DNA of 64,000 nucleotides from an uncultured Verrucomicrobia subdivision 3 bacterium (GCA_903895255.1 CAITTG010000135.1:1-64000); one strand, 5' to 3'; counted from the first letter of the stretch, positions 28,008 through 37,557 are shown. Numbers and translations: made by a program. Notes: generated by a model from the sequence alone, not told the origin.

Positions 28008-28787
28008 ATGAATCAATATGAGGCGCGCTTCGGCGGCATTCAGCGACTTTACGGGGTGGACGGCCAGGACCGGCTGGCCCGCGCGCACGTCTGCGTGGTG
28101 GGCGTGGGCGGCGTGGGGTCGTGGGTGGTGGAGGCGCTGGCCCGCACGGGGATTGGCACCCTGACCCTGGTGGATTTGGACGATGTCTGCATCAGCAACG
28201 TCAACCGCCAGCTCCATGCGGTGACCGGGGAATTTGGGCGGCCCAAGGTGGACGTCATGGCGGATCGCATCCGGCTCATCCAGCCGGACTGCCAGATTCA
28301 CGCGCTGCAATCCCTGTTCACCGCCACCACGGCGGCGGGAATCCTGGCGGCGAAATTTGATGGCGTGGTGGATGCGATTGATCAGACGCCGATGAAGGCG
28401 CTGTTGATTGCCCGCTGCCGGGAGCTGAATATTCCCATCGTCACCACCGGCGGGGCCGGAGGCCGGCGGGATCCCACCGCCCTGCGCGTGGCGGACCTCG
28501 CCCGCACCAGTCATGACGGTCTGCTGGCCGCCACCCGCAAGTTGTTGCGGGACGAGCATGGTTTCCCGCGTGATCCCAAGCTGGAGTTCGGCGTGCCCTG
28601 TGTTTACTCCACCGAAGCGCAGGTGTTTCCCGCTGCCGATGGAACGGTTTGCGAAACCCGTGAACCCGGTGGCCCGTTGCGTTTGGACTGTCGCAGTGGT
28701 TATGGCACGGCGTGTTTTGTGACCGGGGCGTTTGGATTTGCGGCGGCGGCGCAAATGGTGAAGATGATTGGCGGGGCCAGGGGGTAG
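28008..28787 (+). CDS. tcdA: tRNA threonylcarbamoyladenosine dehydratase TcdA
   Basis: E1-like enzyme of 259 residues that cyclises the t6A37 side chain of ANN-reading tRNAs using ATP. The nucleotide-binding VVGVGGVGSWVVEAL (28-42) and LTLVDLDDVCISNVNRQ region are characteristic, and the late GYGTACFVTGAFG is as in the YgdL/CsdL group. The ATG at 28008 begins at the normal N-terminus (NQYEARFGGIQRLYG); the frame is open further upstream but without conserved residues. First clearly chromosomal gene after the phage-like islet. Confidence 0.92.
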   Translation: MNQYEARFGGIQRLYGVDGQDRLARAHVCVVGVGGVGSWVVEALARTGIGTLTLVDLDDVCISNVNRQLHAVTGEFGRPKVDVMADRIRLIQPDCQIHALQSLFTATTAAGILAAKFDGVVDAIDQTPMKALLIARCRELNIPIVTTGGAGGRRDPTALRVADLARTSHDGLLAATRKLLRDEHGFPRDPKLEFGVPCVYSTEAQVFPAADGTVCETREPGGPLRLDCRSGYGTACFVTGAFGFAAAAQMVKMIGGARG

Positions 28788-28818
28788 AGTGGGCCTTTGG
28801 CCCTATAGCACTCCCAGG

Positions 28819-29625
28819 TCAAAGCCCCGCGAATAACCGCAAAAAATTGCTCTCCACCTGCGCGGTCAACGCCGCCACCGATACCCCACGCAACCCCGCC
28901 GCATATTCATATATCGCTCCCAAATTGGCCGGATGGTTGATGGGCTTGCCGCTGGCGGGATCGACCAGGGGAAATTGGTTGAGGGCGTCCGGCAATTGCT
29001 GGTCCGGCGCGTCGGTCTCGATCAACAGGCGGTCGGCGGGAACGTGGCGGAAGGTCTCGCGCTGGCGCTCCTTGCGTTCGTAGGCGTAATAGCCGGGAAA
29101 GGAAAAGTAGGCGCCCAGATCGGCGAAGGATTTCACCATTTCCTTGGGCCCGCCGTAACTGTGCAGGAGAAAGCCGCGGGCTGGCCGTGGATTGGTTTGC
29201 AAGAGTTCCAAAATCCGGCCCCAGGCTTGGAGGCAATGGATGCTGGCGGGCAGATTGCGCTCGGCGGCGAGCTGGAGTTGCGCGAGAAACGCCTCCTCCT
29301 GGCCGGCGTAGGGCAAGCCGGGTTTCCAGCGGTCCAGGCCGATTTCGCCCACGGCGGAGGGCACGGCGTCCAAATAGTGGCGCAGATTCGCCAGCCAGTC
29401 GGGGGTGCGTTCGGAGAGGTACCAGGGATGATAACCGAAGCTGGGCAGGACTTCGGGAAACTGTTGGGCGAGGGCAAGGACTTGGGGCCAGTCCGCTTCA
29501 CAGGCGCCGTTCACCACCATGCCGGCGAGGCCAACCGAGCGGCAGGCGGTCAGCAGTTCCGGGGCCCGCGTGCCGAAGCGTTCATCCTGCAAATGGTTGT
29601 GCGCATCGTAAAGGCGGGCACTCAC
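28819..29625 (-). CDS. TatD family metal-dependent hydrolase
   Basis: 268 residues starting at GTG. The TIM-barrel amidohydrolase has the first metal motif DAHNHLQDERF, the glutamate in VGEIGLD, histidines in SIHCLQAWG and LLHSYGG, and the aspartate in ETDAPDQ. Family members act as 3'-5' exonucleases or D-aminoacyl-tRNA deacylase-like enzymes; which applies is unknown. Its start lies 6 bases after the stop of the Minf_1886 gene, so they form an operon. Confidence 0.9.
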   Translation of the reverse strand: MSARLYDAHNHLQDERFGTRAPELLTACRSVGLAGMVVNGACEADWPQVLALAQQFPEVLPSFGYHPWYLSERTPDWLANLRHYLDAVPSAVGEIGLDRWKPGLPYAGQEEAFLAQLQLAAERNLPASIHCLQAWGRILELLQTNPRPARGFLLHSYGGPKEMVKSFADLGAYFSFPGYYAYERKERQRETFRHVPADRLLIETDAPDQQLPDALNQFPLVDPASGKPINHPANLGAIYEYAAGLRGVSVAALTAQVESNFLRLFAGL

Positions 29626-29631
29626 ACGGGC

Positions 29632-30060
29632 TTACTCGGGCTTGCTGGCCGGGACCGGGCTCACAGCCGCCAGGCGGGCGGCGGGCCAGAACGGTTTGCA
29701 AAAGGCGTCGGTAAAATCGTAGCCGGTCTGGAAGTCATCGTGGCTGTCCTTGTCGGTCTTGGCGAGGAGGCCAATTTCGACCATGTTGAAGACGAGGTTG
29801 CCAAAATCGGAGCATTGGTTGACACCCCATTCCTCGAGGACGGTTTTGGCCATGGGCCCGAATTCCTGGAGGGCGTACTGGCGGAGGCCATCGAGCAATT
29901 CCTGGCCGGTAACATGCCGGGTGGCACCCCGGTTTTCTTTGCTGATCAATTTTTGGGTGAAATCGAGTCCCTCGCGCAGAAAGGTGTAAGAATCATGGTG
30001 ATAACGCGGATCCTTGTCCAGGATTTGCGCCACGACTTCGTCGAAATTGACTTCTTGCAT
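29632..30060 (-). CDS. Minf_1886 family protein
   Basis: 142 residues. The pattern FDEVVAQILDKDPRYHHDSYTFLREGLDFT and GQELLDGLRQYALQEFGPMAKTVL in two separate segments is that of a small family almost confined to Verrucomicrobiota and Planctomycetota; its function is not known. It sits between a 43-residue membrane peptide gene and tatD in one minus-strand operon. It is a useful marker for the source phylum. Confidence 0.85.
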   Translation of the reverse strand: MQEVNFDEVVAQILDKDPRYHHDSYTFLREGLDFTQKLISKENRGATRHVTGQELLDGLRQYALQEFGPMAKTVLEEWGVNQCSDFGNLVFNMVEIGLLAKTDKDSHDDFQTGYDFTDAFCKPFWPAARLAAVSPVPASKPE

Positions 30061-30066
30061 GTTACG

Positions 30067-30198
30067 TTAAGTGGAGGCCGGATGAGCCGTGGTGACGGGC
30101 GGATGGGTGACCCGGTACACTTTGACCAGTTCCCCGATCACCAGCAACAGCATGACGATGATTAACACTTTTCGTTCCTGCGCGGTCAGGCAGCTCAC
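30067..30198 (-). CDS. Small single-span membrane protein
   Basis: 43 residues from GTG at 30198: a short start (MSCLTAQERK), one hydrophobic helix (VLIIVMLLLVIGELV) and a basic/proline tail. The LTAQERK-helix layout resembles the membrane anchor that precedes ComEA-like helix-hairpin-helix domains, but none follows here. It ends 6 bases before the Minf_1886 start, so it is probably the first gene of the operon. Confidence 0.55.
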   Translation of the reverse strand: MSCLTAQERKVLIIVMLLLVIGELVKVYRVTHPPVTTAHPAST

Positions 30199-30276
30199 GA
30201 CATCACTATAGGTCCTTTGGGAGCGTTCTGCAACCCCCGGATTTTTTTGGGGGTCAGGTGGGGAGCCATTGCTTTT

Positions 30277-30296
30277 AACCGCAGATGGACGCAGAT
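30277..30296. repeat. AACCGCAGAT-type dispersed repeat
   Basis: A 20-base word that recurs with one mismatch at 63548-63567. Both copies lie between genes. Confidence 0.5.
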
Positions 30297-30358
30297 AAAG
30301 ACAATGGGGCGGTGGGTGGTGGATACAAACCTCCATTTGCAGTGATTTTTACGTTGCT

Positions 30359-30460
30359 GCGGCCGAGACGGCCGCACTCCGCAACCGGGAAGGCAGGTGG
30401 AGGGAGGTTAATCCGTCGCTGGCCAGCAAGGCGACGTGCTGCGGGTCACGGACCCGCGCG
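30359..30460. repeat. Repeat block with GAGAC-loop hairpin and GCGGGTC palindrome
   Basis: The 30199-30524 gap has no convincing gene. It holds a hairpin GCGGCC-GAGAC-GGCCGC followed by ACTCC (30359-30380; sister at 62365-62386) and a palindrome GCGGGTC-ACG-GACCCGC at 30441-30457, the latter within a fragment of the long repeat found at 57238-57599 and 57756-58138. Confidence 0.6.
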
Positions 30461-30524
30461 CCGGTGCGTATTGCTCCCAAATATGTTTGCGCCCCCGTGC
30501 GGACCATCCTAACGTTCCCGTTGA

Positions 30525-31370
30525 ATGTCCGTGAAATTTACGATTTTAGGCAGCGGTTCCAGCGGCAATTGCGCTTATGTGGAAACCGCCGAGACCCGGC
30601 TGCTGATTGACGCCGGGTTTAGCCCGCGCCAGTTGCGTCAGCGCCTCGCCGCAATCGGGCGCGCCCCGGAGAATCTGAGCGCCATCTTGCTCACCCATGA
30701 GCACAGCGACCACATCTCCGGTTTGCCCGGGCTGGCGGACAAATTGCAGATCCCGGTCTATTGCAACCGGGGGACGCAGGACGGCACGATCTGGGCCTTC
30801 AAATCCCGCTGGACCAGCAAAAAGGCGCCGGCGCTGGAGGGCTTGGACGGCACGGAAGCCATCAAAAAGAAAATGGACTGGCGCTTGTTCACCACGGGCG
30901 CGGGCTTTGAGATTGGCGATGTCGCGGTGGAAACGTTTTCGATTCCCCACGATGCGCAGGACCCGGTGGGGTTCCTGGTGCGCACGCCCGGCATCAACAT
31001 TGGCTTTGCCACGGACTTGGGCCACATGACGAAGCTGGTGATTGAGCGCACGCGCGCGGCGCATGTGCTGGTGCTGGAGTCCAACCATGATGTGAAGTTG
31101 CTGCAGGAATGTCCGCACCGGCCATGGAGTTTGAAACAACGGATTTTGGGGCGTCATGGGCATTTGTCCAACGAGGCGGCGGCAGACGCGGCGGAGCAGA
31201 TTATCACCGCTGAGTTAAAACACCTCTACCTGGGCCATCTGAGCTCCGAATGCAACAAACCGGAAATCGCCCGGCGCGTGATGCATGACCGGTTGCTGAA
31301 AATGGGGGCCGCGCACGTGGCTTTGCAAATTGCCGCGCAACATGTGCCGGCGGCCACCTTGGAATTGTAA
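30525..31370 (+). CDS. MBL-fold metallohydrolase, YycJ/WalJ-like
   Basis: 281 residues. GSGSSGN at the N-terminus and the metal motif THEHSDHISG (about 59-68) are those of the YycJ/WalJ branch of metallo-beta-lactamase-fold enzymes, which act as DNA exonucleases linked to replication or wall control in Firmicutes. No WalRK partners are here. The gene is followed after 8 bases by the TrmH-like gene, so both are likely co-transcribed. Confidence 0.87.
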   Translation: MSVKFTILGSGSSGNCAYVETAETRLLIDAGFSPRQLRQRLAAIGRAPENLSAILLTHEHSDHISGLPGLADKLQIPVYCNRGTQDGTIWAFKSRWTSKKAPALEGLDGTEAIKKKMDWRLFTTGAGFEIGDVAVETFSIPHDAQDPVGFLVRTPGINIGFATDLGHMTKLVIERTRAAHVLVLESNHDVKLLQECPHRPWSLKQRILGRHGHLSNEAAADAAEQIITAELKHLYLGHLSSECNKPEIARRVMHDRLLKMGAAHVALQIAAQHVPAATLEL

Positions 31371-31378
31371 GTCTCCCG

Positions 31379-32194
31379 ATGCTTCAGATCCAGTCCATCA
31401 CCGCGCTCGACACGCCGGAACTGCAACCTTACGCGACGCTGCGGCGTTCCCAGGAACACGAACAGCAGGGCATTTTCGTGGCCGAAAGCGAGAAGGTCGT
31501 GCGGCGGTTGCTGCACAGCCCGTTCACGGTGGTTTCCCTGCTGGTGGATGACCGCTGGCTGGCGGAGTTCCGTCCGCTGATGGAGGCGCGCCCGGAGTTA
31601 ATTCAAGTCTATCTCGCCCCGAAGGCACTGCTGGAAAGCCTGGTGGGCTTCACCATGTTTCAAGGGGTGCTGGCGGTGGCGAAAATCCCCGTGCTGGCGG
31701 ACCTCGACACCGTGCTGGCGGGCGCGGCCAAGCCCCGGTTGCTGGTGGCAGTGGATAAGATTGGCAACGCGGAAAACCTGGGCACGGTAGTGCGCAACTG
31801 CGTGGCTTTTGGCACCCAGGGATTGATCGTGGGCGAGACCAGCAGCAGTCCGTTTCTGCGCCGGGCGGTGCGGAATTCCATGGGGGCGATTTTCGACCTG
31901 CCGGTGGTGCAAGCGCGGAATCTGGTGGCCACCTTGCTCGAATTGCGGCGTCAGGGCATCCGCTGTGTGGCGGCGCATCCGGCGCCGGGCGGACGGACGC
32001 TGGCGCAAACGGATTTCTCGGGCGATGCGTGCGTGATCTTTGGCAGCGAAGGGCATGGCATTTCGCCGGCGGTGCTGGCGGCATGTGACGAGGCGGTGGC
32101 CATTCCCATGCCGCCGCACGTGGATTCGCTCAACGTGGCGGCGGCGGCGGCGGTGTTCTTATACGAGGTGTGCCGGCAGCGCGGGCGGGGGTGA
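31379..32194 (+). CDS. TrmH/SpoU family RNA 2'-O-methyltransferase
   Basis: 271 residues: an N-terminal substrate-binding domain (about 1-100) and a SPOUT knot with motif 1 NAENLGTVVRNC, motif 2 VIFGSEGHGIS and motif 3 IPMPPHVDSLNVAAAAA. It would methylate a ribose in tRNA or 23S rRNA; the target is not deducible. Convergent with the phosphoesterase gene, with stops one base apart. Confidence 0.9.
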   Translation: MLQIQSITALDTPELQPYATLRRSQEHEQQGIFVAESEKVVRRLLHSPFTVVSLLVDDRWLAEFRPLMEARPELIQVYLAPKALLESLVGFTMFQGVLAVAKIPVLADLDTVLAGAAKPRLLVAVDKIGNAENLGTVVRNCVAFGTQGLIVGETSSSPFLRRAVRNSMGAIFDLPVVQARNLVATLLELRRQGIRCVAAHPAPGGRTLAQTDFSGDACVIFGSEGHGISPAVLAACDEAVAIPMPPHVDSLNVAAAAAVFLYEVCRQRGRG

Positions 32195-32195
32195 C

Positions 32196-33713
32196 TCAGG
32201 CCACCATGCCCGCGCCGGTTGCCCCCGGAGCATCCGGATGCATGAAGTTGAGCGCGTCCGCATAGGTCACCAAGCCTTTGACCTGGGTCAACTGGGCTTG
32301 GGTGGCGGCATCCGCGGGGTTGTCACTGTTTTGCCGGACGGCAGCCGCCAGCAGGCTGGTTTGCAACTGGCTCAGCGGGTTGGCCAGCGTTTTGTCATCA
32401 TCCCCAATCGTGCAGTTGGCGCAAATTTCCGGCCAGTCCGGGCGTTTGCCAAGGTCATCCACCGTGAGGACCAAATCCAGCGTGGGGGCCTTTTGAATGC
32501 GGGGACTCGGCAGGAAGGGATGTTGCGGGTCGGCATCCAGGTTCAGCCAGTCACGCAACGTGGCCAGGATGGAGGTGTGATCAAAGGGCGGACCGCCGGC
32601 CGGGGCGCGGAAGACCGTGCCGGGTTGGACATAGGAAGACACCACAATGGCGGGCACGCGGACACCAAAGCGGCTGAAATCAAACGTGCCATCATTCGAA
32701 ACGGGCTTGGGGAGCGGCGCGGCGGCTCCGCCGGGCGGCGGGACGTGGTCGTAGCAACCGCCATGCTCATCGAAGGTGATCACCAGCAGAATTTTATCGC
32801 GGTAGGGGCTGGTGCGGACGGCATTATAGACATCCGCCAGAAACTGCTCGCCCCGGCAGATGTTGTGCGGCGGATGATAATCGGCCGGGTAATCAATCGC
32901 CATAAAACCCAGCTCGGGGGTGAAGCGCGGTTCCACAAAGGAATAGCTGGGCAACTTTTTGCCGGGATCGGCGGTGGCGGCGACCCCGCACAATTGTTTA
33001 AAGGTGCCGTACTTGAAAAAGTGATCGTCATGCATGGCCAGTTGCGGAAAAAACTGGCCGAGGGTCAGGGAAGGGATAAAAGTCGTGTCGTGAAACACCC
33101 CCCACGATTTGCCCTGGCTTTCCAGGACGTTGAAAATCGTGGGAATGTCGTAAGGCTCGTAATTATTATTGTTCACGTGGCCATCCGAGGAACCCGCGTG
33201 CACAAAGGCGCGGTTGGGCCAGGTTTGCGAAGGGACGGAGGCAAACCAGAAGTCGCACACGGCAAAATTGCGGGCGAGGTCGTTGAGCACGTTCGCCTCC
33301 GCCGGGCCGAAGGTTTGCAGGATTTGGGGGGCATTGGCCTCCCCCGCCGGGGTGGTGGCATAATTGGCCAGAAATCCACTCATGTCCGGGGTCGCGCCGG
33401 GCGCCGGCGTCTGGGTGCCGAACAACTGTTCGGTGACATAGACAAACTCCTCGTGGGGATCGGGCGTGGGGACGACGTTGGGATTGTTAGCAGGCGGCCA
33501 GGCGGTGGGCGGACGGCTGACGGGGAGGCGGCGGCCGTTCAGTTCATTGAAATAGGTGTTGGCCTTTAGCCCCGCGTAGGTGGGCACTGGCTGGGGAGGC
33601 AGATTAAAGGGCGGCGGGTTGGTCTGGTTGTCGTAGAGCCAGCCCAACAGGTTGTCAAAGGAGCGGTTCTCCATCATCACCACCACCACATGTTCAATAT
33701 CCTTGAGCGCCAT
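32196..33713 (-). CDS. Phosphoesterase family protein (phospholipase C / acid phosphatase AcpA type)
   Basis: 505 residues from the ATG at 33713, which has an AGGA site 7 bases upstream; the frame is open to 33737. The alkaline-phosphatase-like fold is shown by VVVVMMENRSFDNLLG at the N-terminus with the catalytic Asn/Ser region, FDEHGGCYDHVPPP in the middle and FDHTSILATL later. Most family members are secreted, often via Tat, but this one begins directly at the first core strand with no signal peptide, so it looks cytoplasmic. Substrate unknown. Confidence 0.87.
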   Translation of the reverse strand: MALKDIEHVVVVMMENRSFDNLLGWLYDNQTNPPPFNLPPQPVPTYAGLKANTYFNELNGRRLPVSRPPTAWPPANNPNVVPTPDPHEEFVYVTEQLFGTQTPAPGATPDMSGFLANYATTPAGEANAPQILQTFGPAEANVLNDLARNFAVCDFWFASVPSQTWPNRAFVHAGSSDGHVNNNNYEPYDIPTIFNVLESQGKSWGVFHDTTFIPSLTLGQFFPQLAMHDDHFFKYGTFKQLCGVAATADPGKKLPSYSFVEPRFTPELGFMAIDYPADYHPPHNICRGEQFLADVYNAVRTSPYRDKILLVITFDEHGGCYDHVPPPGGAAAPLPKPVSNDGTFDFSRFGVRVPAIVVSSYVQPGTVFRAPAGGPPFDHTSILATLRDWLNLDADPQHPFLPSPRIQKAPTLDLVLTVDDLGKRPDWPEICANCTIGDDDKTLANPLSQLQTSLLAAAVRQNSDNPADAATQAQLTQVKGLVTYADALNFMHPDAPGATGAGMVA

Positions 33714-33815
33714 AATAATTCCTGTGTTGCTGCACAAAAAGCTAGGCAGGCCGGCCCAGGGGTGTCAACCGCCAAAAGGACCGGCAAGCAGGCTCAGAAG
33801 TTCTGCTAGACGCTT

Positions 33816-35090
33816 ATGGACAGCGAGTTTAAACTTAAGGATATGACGAGTGAAGCAACGTTGGCTCCGGAAGGCGCCGGTAAGAAGATTAATTTGCGCC
33901 GGCCGGACATCATGGAGGCGGTGCAGGCCCAGGTGCTGTCCCATTATCGCAGCGAACTGGTGGAGCGGGTGCGCGCCAACGGCAGCGTGCTGGCGGCCGG
34001 GGATTTGACGGTGAAGCTGGCCAAGGAATTTGGTTTTTGCTACGGCGTGGAGCGCGCGATCGACCTGGCCTATGCCGCGCGCAAATATTTCTCGGATGTG
34101 TCGCCGGAAACCCCCATTTATCTGCTGGGCGAGATCATTCACAATCCCGAGGTCAATGACCAGATCCGCAACATGGGAATTCAGATCATCTCGCCCAAGC
34201 CGACGGATGAGGAACTGCGCGGTTTAAAATCGGGCGACGCGGTGATCATCCCCGCTTTTGGCACCGAGGTGGGCACCCGTAAAAAGCTTGAGGAAATGGG
34301 CTGCAAACTGGTGGACACCACCTGCGGCGACGTGATGAGCGTGTGGAAACGCGTGCGGCAATACTCGAAGGAGAACGTCACCAGCATCATCCACGGCAAG
34401 GCCAAGCACGAGGAAACCAAGGCCACCACCTCGCAGGCGCGCGCCTATGGCAGCGGCCACTACCTCGTGGTGTATAATCTGGCGGAAACGGATTATGTCT
34501 GCAATTACATCCTGAATGGCGGTGACAAACAGGAGTTTTTGGAGCGCTTCAAGGGCGCCTTCTCCACGGGCTTTGACCCGGAGTTGCATTTGCAGGCCGT
34601 GGGCGTGGCCAATCAGACCACGATGTTGCGCGGGGAGACCGAGGAGGTCCAGCGCCGCATCAAACAGGCCATGATCCAAAAGTACGGGGCCACGGACATC
34701 GACCGCCATTTTCGGTTTTTTGACACGATTTGCGGCGCCACCCAGGACCGGCAGGACGCCTTGGAAAAGATGTTGCTGGACCCGCCCAATCTGCTGATTG
34801 TTGTGGGCGGTTACAATTCCTCCAACACGTCGCATCTGGCCGAGATGGGCGAGGCCAAGCTGCCGACTTTCTTTATCAAAAACGCGGCCAAGATGGTTTC
34901 GGATAAATTAATCGTGCATTACGACCAGCATTTGCGCAAGGAAGTGGAGACCGCACAGTGGCTGCCGCCGGGCAAAATCACGGTGGGCATCACCGCCGGC
35001 GCGTCCTGTCCGAACAACCTGATCGAGGACACCATCCGGCGGCTGTTTGAATTGCGGGGATTGTCCGTGCAGGAAGTCCTGGCCGGCTGA
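33816..35090 (+). CDS. ispH: 4-hydroxy-3-methylbut-2-enyl diphosphate reductase IspH
   Basis: Last enzyme of the MEP isoprenoid pathway: a [4Fe-4S] reductase that makes IPP and DMAPP. The three cluster cysteines are visible in FGFCYGVERA, DTTCGDVMSVW and GASCPNNLIE. At 424 residues it is the long form, with an N-terminal extension of about 60 residues and an insertion relative to the ~315-residue E. coli enzyme, as in cyanobacteria and plants. A second in-frame ATG lies at 33843. Confidence 0.95.
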   Translation: MDSEFKLKDMTSEATLAPEGAGKKINLRRPDIMEAVQAQVLSHYRSELVERVRANGSVLAAGDLTVKLAKEFGFCYGVERAIDLAYAARKYFSDVSPETPIYLLGEIIHNPEVNDQIRNMGIQIISPKPTDEELRGLKSGDAVIIPAFGTEVGTRKKLEEMGCKLVDTTCGDVMSVWKRVRQYSKENVTSIIHGKAKHEETKATTSQARAYGSGHYLVVYNLAETDYVCNYILNGGDKQEFLERFKGAFSTGFDPELHLQAVGVANQTTMLRGETEEVQRRIKQAMIQKYGATDIDRHFRFFDTICGATQDRQDALEKMLLDPPNLLIVVGGYNSSNTSHLAEMGEAKLPTFFIKNAAKMVSDKLIVHYDQHLRKEVETAQWLPPGKITVGITAGASCPNNLIEDTIRRLFELRGLSVQEVLAG

Positions 35091-35117
35091 CGGCTCCTTT
35101 CCGACCGCCTGACCGCC

Positions 35118-36278
35118 ATGCCGCGCACCCGTCAAGAGCTGGAGCAATTGGAACGCCAGGTCCTGGCTTCCTACGCTCAATTCAGCGGCGATTCCCGGGG
35201 CCGCGCCCATCCCGAACCGCCGCCGCTCTGGCGGACGGAATATCAGCGGGACCGGGACCGGGTGATTCATTCGCGGGCCTTCCGCCGGTTGGAATACAAA
35301 ACCCAGGTGTTTCTCAACGGCTCGGGCGATCACTTGCGCACGCGGCTGACGCATACCATCGAGGTGGCGGCCATCGCGCGCAACATCGCGTCGGCGCTCA
35401 GGGTAAATGCGGATTTGGTGGAAACCATCGCGCTGGCGCACGACCTCGGGCATTCGCCCTTTGGCCACAAGGGCGAAACGGTCCTAGCCCGCCTCATGCG
35501 CGGTCATGGCGGCTTCGAGCACAACCGCCAAAGTTTGCGGATTGTTGAAGTCATTGAGCAAAAGTATCCGAACTTTCCCGGGCTAAATTTATCCTGGGAA
35601 GTGCGGGAGGGGCTGGCGAAACATTTCACCGCGTACGACCATCCCGGCCGGCGCGCGGGCTTTGAGGCGAAAAATTCATCACTGGAGGCTCAGATTGCGA
35701 ACCTCGCGGATGAAATCACCTATTATAGTCACGACCTGGACGACGGACTGGACTCGGGGTTGTTGTCGGAAACGGATTTGACCAAAAATGTGCGCTTGTG
35801 GAAGCAGGCGGCCGCGCGGGTGAAGCGCGAACACGGCAAATTGCCGGATGAATGCCGGCGGTACTTCACCATCCGCACCCTGCTCGATTTGCAAATCCGG
35901 GATGTGGTCGAGACCACGGAAGCCGCCATCGCGCGATCGGGCGTGACCTCGGCGGACGACGTGCGGTTGCAGGCCCGGCCGCTGGTGCGGCACAGCCGCG
36001 AGCGGCGGGAGTTGAACCTGGAACTGCGCAAGTTTCTTTACAAAAATTTATATTTCAACCCCGTCGTGCATGAACCGAATCAGCGGGCGGTGAAAATGAT
36101 GGCGCGTTTGTTCCGATATTTTCTGGAGCATCCGAAGGAAATTGGCGAGGGTGCCCGCCGGCGGATGGGCGACAGCGGGTTTCACCGGGCGGTGTGCGAT
36201 TACATTGCCAGCATGACCGACCGGTATGTCATGGTGGAGTACGAGCGAATTTTTGGAGCCCAGCCGGTGCCGGTTTAA
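35118..36278 (+). CDS. dgt: Deoxyguanosinetriphosphate triphosphohydrolase (dGTPase)-like protein
   Basis: 386 residues. The HD domain is clear: SRAFRRLEYKTQVF, RLTHTIEVA, and the metal motif LAHDLGHSPFGHKGE, then the C-terminal dGTPase segment FYNPVV-like. It removes tripolyphosphate from dNTPs and belongs to the shorter (~380 residue) type-II group. It follows ispH by 27 bases on the same strand. Confidence 0.92.
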   Translation: MPRTRQELEQLERQVLASYAQFSGDSRGRAHPEPPPLWRTEYQRDRDRVIHSRAFRRLEYKTQVFLNGSGDHLRTRLTHTIEVAAIARNIASALRVNADLVETIALAHDLGHSPFGHKGETVLARLMRGHGGFEHNRQSLRIVEVIEQKYPNFPGLNLSWEVREGLAKHFTAYDHPGRRAGFEAKNSSLEAQIANLADEITYYSHDLDDGLDSGLLSETDLTKNVRLWKQAAARVKREHGKLPDECRRYFTIRTLLDLQIRDVVETTEAAIARSGVTSADDVRLQARPLVRHSRERRELNLELRKFLYKNLYFNPVVHEPNQRAVKMMARLFRYFLEHPKEIGEGARRRMGDSGFHRAVCDYIASMTDRYVMVEYERIFGAQPVPV

Positions 36279-36564
36279 GCCGGCCGGCTGAGGAATGGCC
36301 CAGCGCAGGGCAGGGCAAAAAAGAGCAGGCGGAGGGCAACCCAAGGCCATAGCCCCGACGAATTGGCCCGGCCATTAGATGCTACCCTGTTATATATATA
36401 AAAAACCCAAATACCCCGGCAAATTGATGATAAGCAAATCTGAAATTAACATAAATTAGCCGCATATAACCGTTGTCGCCGCGTGGACCTGAGCGAATAC
36501 TGGAGGTGTCATTAGGAGCAACTGACAACCATAAACAAAAATGCACATCCTGAAGTTAACGAGC

Positions 36565-37401
36565 ATGAAATCCCATACCAAGGCCATCCTGGCCACCATG
36601 TGCGGAGGCCTTGTCCTGAGCCTGGCCCAAACCGCGAGCGCGGATCTCGTCGCCAACGGCGATTTTACCGCCACCACGCCGATTTCCGCGGCGAACCCCT
36701 CCTCAGCGTCCGGCGGTGAACTACATTATAATATTGAGGCGACGGGCTGGACTTCCACGGGTTACAATTTTTTGTTTTCCTCCGGGGCGGCGGCGGTGAG
36801 CGGGGTGAACTCCTCGTACGGCGCTTTTTCACTCTGGGGCGACAACACCTTTAACGGCAGCACCGTTGCCACCGCCCTGGGGACGACAGCGGTGCCGGGG
36901 GGCGGCGGGTTCATCGGGGCGGACGGTGCCTTTGAAGTGGGAGCCATTACCCAGACGATCAATGGTTTGACCGCCGGCCACCAATACGATGTGTCCTTTT
37001 ACTATGCGGCCGCCCAGCAAAAGGGGAACAACTATAAGAGCGCGACCTCGGATTATTGGACGGTGAATTTGGGATCGCAAATAGCTTCTTCGACGGTTGG
37101 CCAATCGACCGAAACGCTCAGCCTGCCGGGCGAGGATACCGCCGCTCACGCCGCCAATAATTTTTCCGGGTGGGTGCATGCCACGATGACTTTTACGGCC
37201 AGCGCCGCTTCGGACATTCTCTCCTTCCTGGCGACTGGCTCCCCCTCTGGTCAGCCGCCGTTTGCCCTGCTGACGGATGTTTCCGTGGAAGCGGCGCCGA
37301 CCTCCACGCCTGAACCGTCCTCACTGGTCGGCGGCGGCTTGGCGGTGCTGGCGCTGGTGGCCAGTTCCGGGCGGATGTTCCGCAAAGCTAAACAGAGCTA
37401 A
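36565..37401 (+). CDS. PEP-CTERM sorting-domain protein
   Basis: About 278 residues from ATG 36565 (an ATG at 36541 would add eight). N-terminal signal peptide (KSHTKAILATMCGG... ending TASA), an Asn/Gly/Ser/Thr-rich beta-type body without a named domain (about 30-245), and a C-terminal TPEPSSLVGGGLAVLAL tail with basic end (FRKAKQS), the recognition signal for exosortase. Such proteins are secreted and linked to exopolysaccharide or biofilm. No exosortase gene is in this window. Confidence 0.85.
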   Translation: MKSHTKAILATMCGGLVLSLAQTASADLVANGDFTATTPISAANPSSASGGELHYNIEATGWTSTGYNFLFSSGAAAVSGVNSSYGAFSLWGDNTFNGSTVATALGTTAVPGGGGFIGADGAFEVGAITQTINGLTAGHQYDVSFYYAAAQQKGNNYKSATSDYWTVNLGSQIASSTVGQSTETLSLPGEDTAAHAANNFSGWVHATMTFTASAASDILSFLATGSPSGQPPFALLTDVSVEAAPTSTPEPSSLVGGGLAVLALVASSGRMFRKAKQS

Positions 37402-37428
37402 GTTGCGGTCATTTAAATGATCAATCGC

Positions 37429-37469
37429 TCGCCCGGCAGGCCATGGACTTTCGCATGGATGCCGGGCGA
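37429..37469. terminator. Strong hairpin after the PEP-CTERM gene
   Basis: Perfect 10-bp arms TCGCCCGGCA (37429-37438) and TGCCGGGCGA (37460-37469) with an inner CCATG/CATGG stem and an 8-base loop. There is no T run directly after it, so a role in termination or message stability is inferred. Confidence 0.45.
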
Positions 37470-37557
37470 ATGGCTTTCTCGGATTGACATCCAACCGACG
37501 ATTAACGAGATTGCTCTTGGGATAGTCAGCCATTAAATCTGGGGCGGTTTCACAAAC

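Noticed and set aside
28933..30165. 410-codon plus-strand open frame
   Set aside because: Antisense to tatD and the Minf_1886 gene, both of which have clear motifs.
32040..33569. 509-codon plus-strand open frame
   Set aside because: Antisense to the TrmH end and the phosphoesterase gene, where real motifs are on the other frames; Gly/Arg/Val-rich shadow.
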